A stretch of 64,000 bases of DNA from NCBI GenBank assembly GCA_041653015.1, contig JBAZGG010000001.1, positions 72,110 through 136,109 on the forward strand, given 5' to 3'. A program made the position numbers and the translations under genes. The number at the start of each line of letters is the position of its first letter. The first letter of the stretch is position 1. The DNA is from JBAZGG01 sp041653015. GTDB lineage: Bacteria > Bacillota_I > Bacilli_A > RFN20 > CAG-826. Shown here piece after piece: positions 6,954 through 14,978 of the stretch. The notes beneath the pieces are model-generated. The model searched no databases. It had not been told where the DNA came from and worked only from the letters and a program-made list of their open reading frames with translations.

Positions 6954-9656
6954 GTGTTTTTTATGAAAAATAATCGTAGCAAAGTTCGCGTTCTTCCGGT
7001 CACAATTTTTACTTCTGCAGTAACTATTTGTGTGTGCTTAGGTATTCTCGGCGGCATTCTTCCTGATCTATCTATGCCAACGATGAGTTCAGATAACTCT
7101 GTTATCACCCTCAATCAAGATAACGCACCAGATATTTCGAAATCCGAATATACTTCTAGCGGTGGTGTCATCGACCGCCATGGCGTTGTCTTTAGATACA
7201 CGAATGCCAGAAAAGTAGACGGAGAACATGTTCAACTCGGCCCGAATGGTATTCTTTATAATAACAACTCGACTGAAGCCGGCACTTATGGGGCAAAGAC
7301 GCAAATAACCTCAATTTCTTCTGTCACTGTCGTTTTTTCGACGAGTGGCACCTTGTTGATCGCCACCTCAACCGATTCATCAACTTATTCATCCTCTGTC
7401 GCATTAACTTCTGGAGTCTCTTATTCAACGACATCAACATACCCGTATTATCTGAGGCTGATCAGCGATACCTCTAACTCGGTGACGATCACAAGCGTTG
7501 TTATCAATTATCTCTGCCGCGCTGTTTCTTCTCAACAAGAAGGCATCATCACGGTTAACTCGTCATATGCAAACGAAAACACAAATGTTGCCGGATCTCT
7601 TTCAACTTCCGATTTTGATTGGGACGCTGGTGTCATTTCTCTTTCAAGCGCAACAGGATCTGGCTTTTTAGGCGTAAACCAAACTAGAATCAGATTTGGT
7701 TCCTCATCTAATGGACAGATCATATTTGCTTTTTCGGAGATACTAATTTCAAAAGTGGTGGCTAATGTCGCGATTTTTGGAACCGACTCTACGGACGTCA
7801 CTATCAAAACAAATGGCAATAATACATCCTTAGTTAATACTGTGGCGACTGGGAATCTCACATATGATTTTTCAAGCGATACAACAGCATCGACCTCGTT
7901 GACAATCTCGTGTCCATCAGGCAAACATCGTTTCTTTCTCAATTCTTTGACGCTTACAGTAGGGGCGGCCGCACCAGTTGCTGTCACTGGCGTTTCAATT
8001 CCAGAAGAACTCGAGGTGATTGTTGGAAGTTCATCATCTTTGACTGCGACAATCACTCCAGAAGATGCGACGAATAAATCCGTGACATGGAGTGTTATAA
8101 ACTCATCACCTAGCGGTTGTGCTACCATATCCTCTTCAGGGCTTGTGAGCGGTGTTGCCGCAGGCACAGCGACCATTCGTGTAACGACAGCCGATGGAGG
8201 CTTTACCGATACTTGTTCGGTGAGCGTAGTCACTGTTCCACTCGATAACTATATTTCTCCTTCAAGTGTTAATTTGAAATATGATTATTCTGACGTAATC
8301 GACAAAGGATATTGGACTCTTGACACCGCCCCATCGACGGGAAATATCAACCTACTAGTTATTCCTGTCAAAATTAGCGGGACATCAAACGCTACGGCAG
8401 CGAACAAAACAAAGATTGAAAAGGCATTCTTCTCCGAACAGACTTCTGACACTGGTTGGGTGTCTTTGCGACAATATTTTGCCGCGGCTAGCTATGGCGC
8501 ACTAAGTGTCACCGGCACTGTCACTGATTGGTATGATTGCGGTTATACTAGGTCGCAGTTATCGACAGACACTTATATGGCAACATTAGTCGATGCTGCC
8601 GTGGCTTGGTATAAAACGACATACACTTCAAATTGCACACAATTCGACGCTGATAGCAATGGTTGGATAGACACCGTCTGTTTAATTTATAGCGACACGA
8701 CAAATACAAGAGCTGAGAACGACAATGACATGACAAATCTATGGGCTTACACATATTGGCAACAGAATAGCAACGCGAACGTCTCTTCTCCTGTGGCGAA
8801 CGCATATATGTGGGCTAGTTACAATTTTATGAATGGATCGAATTATATCACCATCGACGCCCACACTTATATTCACGAATACGGTCATTGTATGGGCCTT
8901 GATGACTACTATAACTATGATTCATCATCGACAGAGTGCTTCGCAGGTGGATTTGATATGCAAGATTATAACGTTGGTGACTATAATTCATTCTCTAAAA
9001 TGGCTCTTGGCTGGACAAAACCTTATGTCGTTACCGGCAACGCCCAAATCACTATTTCCGCGTGCTCGACAGTTCAAAATCAAACCATCGTTCTCTTCAG
9101 CAGTGGATCGAGTTGGAATCAATCGCCATTCACAGAGTATTTACTCTTTGAACTATACGCTCCAACAGGCATGAATCAATTCGATGTGAATCATAATACT
9201 TATGATGGGTATCCACAAGGACCCAACGCTTATGGCATAAGGCTGTATCATATCGATGCTCGTCTATATCGTCGTTCTTCAAGTGCATACAATACCTTTG
9301 CCACTGATATGGAAACATACAATTCATCATATCCTTATTACGAAGTAATTATGAAAAATACAACCGCTGGAGACGCCGATTATTCTTCACGTGTCGCATC
9401 TTTGCGCAATTACCGAATCGTTCAACTCATTCAAGCCGGTTCTTCATCCAATACGTTCTCGACTAGCTCAGCTTCACCGAGATATTTAACGGCCGCTGAT
9501 CTATTTGATAATAATGATACATTTACGATGTCTGCATATAGTGAATTCTTCTATAATTCTGGTAAAATGAATAGTGGTTCTTCGATTAATTATTCCGTCA
9601 CGTTTAATGTCAATTCATCAACGGGAACAGCGACTCTCACTTTTATGACCATTTAG
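6954..9656 (+). CDS. Secreted M6-type metalloprotease with bacterial Ig-like domain
   Basis: 900 aa exported protein. A membrane-spanning signal segment (about residues 15-38) is followed by Ser/Thr-rich beta domains. A BIG2-type Ig-like domain (about residues 343-425) begins VTGVSIPEELEVIVG and ends in the typical G-x-A-T-I-R-V-T. The catalytic domain follows: H641-E-Y-G-H645-C-M-G-L-D-D651 fits the HExxHxxGxxD zinc motif, and GFDMQDYN about 35 residues on is a likely Met-turn. This is the arrangement of immune-inhibitor-A/M6-like proteases, which cleave extracellular proteins. The GTG at 6954 sits 6 nt after AAAGGG; the ATG at 6963 is the alternative start. The target is unknown. Confidence 0.8.
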   Translation: MFFMKNNRSKVRVLPVTIFTSAVTICVCLGILGGILPDLSMPTMSSDNSVITLNQDNAPDISKSEYTSSGGVIDRHGVVFRYTNARKVDGEHVQLGPNGILYNNNSTEAGTYGAKTQITSISSVTVVFSTSGTLLIATSTDSSTYSSSVALTSGVSYSTTSTYPYYLRLISDTSNSVTITSVVINYLCRAVSSQQEGIITVNSSYANENTNVAGSLSTSDFDWDAGVISLSSATGSGFLGVNQTRIRFGSSSNGQIIFAFSEILISKVVANVAIFGTDSTDVTIKTNGNNTSLVNTVATGNLTYDFSSDTTASTSLTISCPSGKHRFFLNSLTLTVGAAAPVAVTGVSIPEELEVIVGSSSSLTATITPEDATNKSVTWSVINSSPSGCATISSSGLVSGVAAGTATIRVTTADGGFTDTCSVSVVTVPLDNYISPSSVNLKYDYSDVIDKGYWTLDTAPSTGNINLLVIPVKISGTSNATAANKTKIEKAFFSEQTSDTGWVSLRQYFAAASYGALSVTGTVTDWYDCGYTRSQLSTDTYMATLVDAAVAWYKTTYTSNCTQFDADSNGWIDTVCLIYSDTTNTRAENDNDMTNLWAYTYWQQNSNANVSSPVANAYMWASYNFMNGSNYITIDAHTYIHEYGHCMGLDDYYNYDSSSTECFAGGFDMQDYNVGDYNSFSKMALGWTKPYVVTGNAQITISACSTVQNQTIVLFSSGSSWNQSPFTEYLLFELYAPTGMNQFDVNHNTYDGYPQGPNAYGIRLYHIDARLYRRSSSAYNTFATDMETYNSSYPYYEVIMKNTTAGDADYSSRVASLRNYRIVQLIQAGSSSNTFSTSSASPRYLTAADLFDNNDTFTMSAYSEFFYNSGKMNSGSSINYSVTFNVNSSTGTATLTFMTI

Positions 9657-9772
9657 CATCGATAGTCGCTCGTCGAAACAAATAAAAGTTTTTGTGCGGA
9701 TATTAGCTATATCACAATTTTCACATATGTTGTAAGATACATAATAGGTTTAACTATGTTAAGCTTTTGCAA

Positions 9773-12709
9773 ATGTTCACCAGTAATCTATTAGGCATCG
9801 ATGTCGGATCAACGACCGTAAAAGTCGTCGTCATTTCGCCTGATGAAAAAATAGTCTATCACAATTATAAGAGACATTTTTCACGCGTTAAAGAATGCGT
9901 TTTAACGCAGATAAATGAAGTCAAAGAACGATTTTCGAATACTGAATTTAAGGTTTGCATCACTGGCTCTGCAGGGCTAGGGTTGTCATCAAAAGCAAAA
10001 TTGCCATTCGTTCAAGAGGTTCAGGCAGCTTTTCTCGGCGTTAAGAAATACTATGGCGATGCTGATGTCGTCATCGAGTTAGGTGGCGAAGATGCGAAGA
10101 TTATTTTCTTGACCGGTGGAGTCGAGCAGAGGATGAACGGTTCATGCGCTGGTGGAACCGGAGCATTTATCGATCAGATGGCAATATTGTTAAACATTGA
10201 TGTTGCAACGATGGACGAGATGTCATTAAAAGCCGAAAAAATATACCCGATCGCTTCTCGCTGTGGCGTCTTTGCGAAAAGCGATATTCAGCCTCTTTTA
10301 AATCAAGGAGCGAAGAGAGAAGACATCGCCATGTCGATATATAAAGCGGTGGTGGATCAAACGATCGTCGGGCTTGCCCAAGGACGAAAAATTCATGGTA
10401 AAGTACTATTTCTCGGAGGTCCATTATCGTTTCTAAAAGGTTTACAAAAGGCCTTTATCGATACATTGAAGATTTCGAATGAAAATGCAATTTTCCCCGA
10501 ATACGCCTCGTGCTTTATGGCCATCGGATCTGCACTTTTTGCGGATAAGCTCGACCAGACATTTTCGATTGATGACATCGCACAAGCCATTGAAAAAGCC
10601 GATTTGTCCGATGAGATTATCACTTCTGACCCTCTATTCAAAAATTCTGAAGAATATGAAGAATTTAAAAAAAGACATAATAAAATGGATGTTCATAGAG
10701 GAGATCTAACAACATACATCGGAAAGGCTTATTTAGGAATAGATGCTGGCAGCACGACGACCAAGATGGTTCTTCTCGGTGAGAATGAAGAGATTCTCTA
10801 CTCGCGATATGCAAATAATAAAGGACAGCCTCTTGAAGCGATAGTGGCACAATTGAGAGATTTGTATTCTAAATCAAATGCGAAGATGATAATTGAAGCC
10901 AGCGCCGTAACTGGTTATGGTGAAGATTTGATCAAATCAGGGATGAGAACAGATTATGGATTGGTGGAGACCGTCGCTCATTTTAAAGCGGCTTCTCACT
11001 TTCAACCGGATGTTGATTTCATAATTGACATCGGTGGTCAAGATATCAAATGTTTTAAAATAAAAAACCATGCGATCGATTCCATCATGCTGAACGAAGC
11101 ATGTTCTTCTGGATGTGGGTCATTCATTCAAACCTTTGCTTCAGCTTTGAATATTCCCATCGATGAATTTTCGAAATTGGGTCTGTTTGCAAAAAGACCT
11201 GTGGAATTGGGTTCGAGATGCACCGTGTTTATGAATTCATCTGTAAAACAGGCTCAAAAAGAAGGAGCTTCTATAGAAGATATTTCAAGCGGATTATCAT
11301 CCTCCATCGTAAAAAATGCCATCTATAAAGTGATACGTTTCAAATCTCCCGATGATCTGGGTAAAAACATTGTCTGCCAAGGCGGAACATTTTTAAACGA
11401 TGCCATTCTCAGGGCTTTTGAAAGAGAAGTTGGGCATGAGGTTATTCGCCCATCTATCGCTGGGTTAATGGGTGCTTTTGGTGCGGCTTTGTATGCGAAA
11501 CAGAGAGGCGGACCATCGCATCTGATAACAAAATCGGAACTCGATAATTTTTCTTATAAATCTTTAGGATTTGTGTGCAATGGTTGCACTGCACATTGCA
11601 ATTTGACCATTGTCTCATTCAACAATGGCGGTAAATATATTTCCGGCAACAGATGTGAAAAAGGTGCAGGTCTCAAACTCGAAAGCAACAATTATAATCT
11701 TTTCGAATATAAGTATAAGCGTTTGTTTGATGGATCGCACAAAGCGCTTAATCCCATAGCCACTGTTGGATTGCCGATATGTCTCATTTTCTACGAGCAA
11801 TTGCCGCTGTGGAGAACTTTCTTTGAAATGCTCGGTTTTGAGGTGGTTATATCGAGTGAATCCAGCCGTCAACTATATTTTAAAGGGCAGCACACTATCG
11901 CGTCTGATACGGTCTGTTATCCTGCAAAATTAGCCCATGGGCACATCGAGGACTTGCTCGATAAAGATGTGAATTTCATATTTTATCCCAGCGAATCATA
12001 CAATTTAGATGAAGAATTCTCCGACAACCATTACAACTGCCCGGTCGTCGCTTATTATCCTGAGCTTTTAAAAGGAAACAACCATCGATTGTCGAGCGAT
12101 AATTTTATTCATCCATATATCGATATCAACAATCGCAAACAAAGCGCGGTGACTTTAGCGAGAGCTTTATCAAAGTATAACTTTAGTAAACAGCAGATAT
12201 ATTTCGCTTTATTGAAAGGTTTTGCCGCTTTAAACAGATATTATGAAGACATTCAAAATGAAGCCGATAGGATAATTCTAGAAGCGAGAAAGAATAATAA
12301 AAAAATAATTGTTGTCGCGGGTAGACCATACCATATCGATCCTGAGATAAATCATGGGGTTCAGAAACTATTGACCTCCTTGGACATGGCTGTCGTCACC
12401 GAAGACTCTGTCTTCCGTAAAATTGATAGCAAAGTTGAGGTTAATGTCCTCAATCAATGGACATATCATTCTCGTCTATATCGCGCGGCTAAATATGTCA
12501 CAACCCAAGATGATATGCAGTTGGTTCAACTGGTATCGTTCGGCTGTGGCATCGATGCGATCACGACGGATGAAGTGAGAAGAATTCTTGAAGAGAAAGG
12601 CAAATTCTATACCCAATTAAAAATTGATGAGATTTCAAATTTGGGTGCAATTAAGATAAGATTAAGAAGCCTTAAGGCCGCGATGGAGCAAGCGAAAGAA
12701 CGAGAGTGA
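9773..12709 (+). CDS. Double-domain CoA-dehydratase activase (BadF/BcrA/HgdC type) with DUF2229
   Basis: About 978 aa. It has two tandem ASKHA-fold ATPase domains of the 2-hydroxyglutaryl-CoA dehydratase activase type: LGIDVGSTTVKVV near residue 7 and LGIDAGSTTTKMV near residue 322. Each carries cluster-ligand segments (GSCAGGTG and SRCGVF; EACSSGCG and SRCTVF). A Cys-rich segment (CNGCTAHCN and NRCEKG) and a DUF2229-like domain (TVGLPICLIFYEQLPLW) follow. Such 'archerases' couple ATP hydrolysis to low-potential electron transfer into a dehydratase- or reductase-like partner. The partner-like domain is the next gene, joined by a GTGA overlap. In many Bacillota the two are one protein of about 1,400 aa. 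The physiological substrate is unknown. ATG 9773 is preferred over TTG 9767. Confidence 0.8.
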   Translation: MFTSNLLGIDVGSTTVKVVVISPDEKIVYHNYKRHFSRVKECVLTQINEVKERFSNTEFKVCITGSAGLGLSSKAKLPFVQEVQAAFLGVKKYYGDADVVIELGGEDAKIIFLTGGVEQRMNGSCAGGTGAFIDQMAILLNIDVATMDEMSLKAEKIYPIASRCGVFAKSDIQPLLNQGAKREDIAMSIYKAVVDQTIVGLAQGRKIHGKVLFLGGPLSFLKGLQKAFIDTLKISNENAIFPEYASCFMAIGSALFADKLDQTFSIDDIAQAIEKADLSDEIITSDPLFKNSEEYEEFKKRHNKMDVHRGDLTTYIGKAYLGIDAGSTTTKMVLLGENEEILYSRYANNKGQPLEAIVAQLRDLYSKSNAKMIIEASAVTGYGEDLIKSGMRTDYGLVETVAHFKAASHFQPDVDFIIDIGGQDIKCFKIKNHAIDSIMLNEACSSGCGSFIQTFASALNIPIDEFSKLGLFAKRPVELGSRCTVFMNSSVKQAQKEGASIEDISSGLSSSIVKNAIYKVIRFKSPDDLGKNIVCQGGTFLNDAILRAFEREVGHEVIRPSIAGLMGAFGAALYAKQRGGPSHLITKSELDNFSYKSLGFVCNGCTAHCNLTIVSFNNGGKYISGNRCEKGAGLKLESNNYNLFEYKYKRLFDGSHKALNPIATVGLPICLIFYEQLPLWRTFFEMLGFEVVISSESSRQLYFKGQHTIASDTVCYPAKLAHGHIEDLLDKDVNFIFYPSESYNLDEEFSDNHYNCPVVAYYPELLKGNNHRLSSDNFIHPYIDINNRKQSAVTLARALSKYNFSKQQIYFALLKGFAALNRYYEDIQNEADRIILEARKNNKKIIVVAGRPYHIDPEINHGVQKLLTSLDMAVVTEDSVFRKIDSKVEVNVLNQWTYHSRLYRAAKYVTTQDDMQLVQLVSFGCGIDAITTDEVRRILEEKGKFYTQLKIDEISNLGAIKIRLRSLKAAMEQAKERE

Positions 12710-13932
12710 ATATGGAATATACTAAATTTACTAAAGACATGAAGCGCACTCACAAGATACTTGTCCCCGACATGCTACCGATTCATTTCTCTTTGATCAT
12801 TTCTATTTTAAAAAGTTATGGTTATGATCTTGAACTTTTGCAGACTTCATCTCGAGAAGTGGTGGATGAAGGTCTTAAAAACGTTCACAACGATACCTGT
12901 TATCCCGCACTGCTCGTCATCGGTCAATTCATCAACGCTTTTAAGAGTGGGAAGTATAATCCGAGAAAAACAGCTGTTTTAATAACTCAAACCGGCGGTG
13001 GTTGTCGAGCTTCGAACTATATTTTTCTTTTAAGAAAAGCTTTGGCGAGAGAGTATCCGGAAGTACCTGTCATCTCTTTGAATTTTTCCGGGCTCGAAAA
13101 GGGCTCTGGCTTTAAGTTATCATTATCGATGATCACCAAACTCGCCTATGCCGCTCTATATGGCGATATGCTCATGTCCATATACAATCAATCGCGGCCA
13201 TACGAAGTAAACAAAGGCGATAGCGCGACTATTTTGCAAAACTTGCAAGGCAAAATCTGTCTAACATTTAATTCGAAACGCTACAAGAGAACAAAATCGA
13301 TTTATCGCATGATATGCAATGATTTTTCCAATATGGAGAGAACGACGATGAAAAAGCCGAGAGTTGGGATAGTGGGGGAGATCTATGTCAAATATTCTCC
13401 ATTGGCGAACAATCATCTCGAAGATTTTCTCATCTCTGAAGGCTGTGAGCCGGTTGTTCCAGGCTTGCTCGATTTCTGCTTGTATTGCATAGTGAATAAC
13501 CTCAATGATCACAAGCTATATAAGATGAATAAAAAAACATATGTCTTTTGGAAAATTGTGTATAGGTTTCTTTATAAGAAACAAAAAGAACAGATCATGT
13601 TCTTATCCAGAGATGGCCGCTTTGACGCTCCGCACGATTTTGAGGAGTTGAGGCACAATGCCGACACATTTATCCATCAAGGAGTAAAGATGGGTGAGGG
13701 ATGGCTTATTCCTGCGGAAATGGCCTCTTTGGCAAAACATCATGTCAATAATATCGTCTGCGCTCAGCCTTTTGGCTGTCTTCCTAATCATATCGTTGGC
13801 AAGGGAATGATCAGACCCATTAAAGACGCGTTTCCCAAAGTTAACATTGCGGCGATTGATTATGATCCTGGCGCCACAAAAGTAAATCAAGAGAATCGAA
13901 TTAAATTGATGCTCGCTAATATCAACAAATAA
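12706..13932 (+). CDS. 2-hydroxyacyl-CoA dehydratase-like Fe-S subunit, activase-associated
   Basis: 408 aa protein matching the C-terminal part of the long activase/dehydratase fusion proteins. Conserved cysteines lie in NDTCYPALLVIGQ (about residue 66), TGGGCRASNY (about residue 103) and CAQPFGCLPNH (about residue 350), consistent with binding of a 4Fe-4S cluster as in HgdA/HgdB-type subunits. Its start GTG overlaps the stop of the activase (GTGA at 12706-12709), so translation is coupled and stoichiometry is probably one to one. No separate acyl-CoA transferase or second dehydratase subunit is nearby, so a classical amino-acid fermentation pathway is not shown here. Confidence 0.75.
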   Translation: MNMEYTKFTKDMKRTHKILVPDMLPIHFSLIISILKSYGYDLELLQTSSREVVDEGLKNVHNDTCYPALLVIGQFINAFKSGKYNPRKTAVLITQTGGGCRASNYIFLLRKALAREYPEVPVISLNFSGLEKGSGFKLSLSMITKLAYAALYGDMLMSIYNQSRPYEVNKGDSATILQNLQGKICLTFNSKRYKRTKSIYRMICNDFSNMERTTMKKPRVGIVGEIYVKYSPLANNHLEDFLISEGCEPVVPGLLDFCLYCIVNNLNDHKLYKMNKKTYVFWKIVYRFLYKKQKEQIMFLSRDGRFDAPHDFEELRHNADTFIHQGVKMGEGWLIPAEMASLAKHHVNNIVCAQPFGCLPNHIVGKGMIRPIKDAFPKVNIAAIDYDPGATKVNQENRIKLMLANINK

Positions 13933-13977
13933 CTTGCTTCAGTCATCAGTATTATTAACTATGTTATGATGTAATAT

Positions 13978-14907
13978 ATGAAATATGGAAGGTTGGCAAT
14001 CGAATTTATTTATTGGATTTCATCGCTCACCCATGAAAATCATTTCGCTCGTCTCAAGCAAAGAAACGAAGAAAATTTTACTGAATTAATTGGCATACCA
14101 TACGCTCTCGACGATAGCGATGTTCATTCTTTCAATCTGTACTGTCCAATTAAGAATTCTAATGGCATCATCATCTTTGATATTCACGGTGGTGTTCGCA
14201 AAGGTTCAAATGTCAGCAATTACGAACAGGATATCGCTCTTGCAAAAAGAGGTTTTATCATCGCGGCGATGAATTATGAATTGATCGATGAAAAAAAAGA
14301 TGATGGAGTTTTGAATGCTATCAAAGACATCATCTCCTGCATATCTCATTGTTATAAGGAGAGAAGAAAATTTGGCTTTTCTTTTGATAAAGTGGTGTTA
14401 AAAGGAGATGGCTATGGCGGTTATCTCGCCCTTTTGATCACCGAGATTGTCAATTCGAAAGAATTGCAGAAAGAATTTGATATCAAAATTTCAGAGAGAA
14501 TCAAAATCTCCTCTCTTCTTTTAGACTCGCCGATCTATGATTTGGATAATCTGTATGATTCGCTTTCGAAAAATATTTGTGAGTCCGCTCTTTCTTGCAT
14601 TTTTTCTTCATCCATACAAAATGAGGATTATCGAAAGAAATTTAATCCAAAAACATATTTAAGCATCGACATTATTTCACCGATTTTTATAACTGTGAAC
14701 AGCCGTAATTTCTATGCTAATCATTCCATCATTTTGGACAATGAATTAAATAGGATGGATGGTCGTTATGAATTCATCTTTAATCGGGATAGATGCATAA
14801 GAAAACAACATATCTTTGATATTGTCGAATTGAAAGACCGGGAAGCGATTAATGCCACTGATGAAATGATAAAGTTTCTAGAAAATATTTTTATGAATCA
14901 ACATTAA
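13978..14907 (+). CDS. Alpha/beta-hydrolase-fold protein lacking the nucleophile serine
   Basis: 309 aa protein with the layout of esterase/lipase-like alpha/beta hydrolases. It has an HGG oxyanion motif (FDIHGGVRKG, about residue 65) and a nucleophile elbow in the expected place. The elbow reads G-D-G145-Y-G-G instead of G-D-S-A-G-G: the catalytic serine is glycine, encoded by GGC at 14410. One base change from AGC would explain this. The protein is therefore either inactive as a hydrolase or uses another mechanism. There is no ribosome binding site; TATGAT at 13965-13970 ends 7 nt before the ATG, so the mRNA may be leaderless. The polyamine operon begins 71 nt downstream. Confidence 0.65.
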   Translation: MKYGRLAIEFIYWISSLTHENHFARLKQRNEENFTELIGIPYALDDSDVHSFNLYCPIKNSNGIIIFDIHGGVRKGSNVSNYEQDIALAKRGFIIAAMNYELIDEKKDDGVLNAIKDIISCISHCYKERRKFGFSFDKVVLKGDGYGGYLALLITEIVNSKELQKEFDIKISERIKISSLLLDSPIYDLDNLYDSLSKNICESALSCIFSSSIQNEDYRKKFNPKTYLSIDIISPIFITVNSRNFYANHSIILDNELNRMDGRYEFIFNRDRCIRKQHIFDIVELKDREAINATDEMIKFLENIFMNQH

Positions 14908-14978
14908 AACATTGTTATATTTATGATTGAAATGCAAAATATATTATATATAATGTAAGTCGAAACCGAGGTCATAAA

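Noticed and set aside
7532..8233. 233-codon open frame on the minus strand inside the metalloprotease gene
   Set aside because: It is antisense to a well-supported coding region, lacks a ribosome binding site and known motifs, and its low-complexity sequence mirrors the Ser/Thr-rich codons of the sense strand.
12706..12709. A frameshift splitting the activase gene
   Set aside because: The two parts join by a clean GTGA stop/start overlap with intact domain ends, unlike the rmuC case, so two separate genes are more likely.
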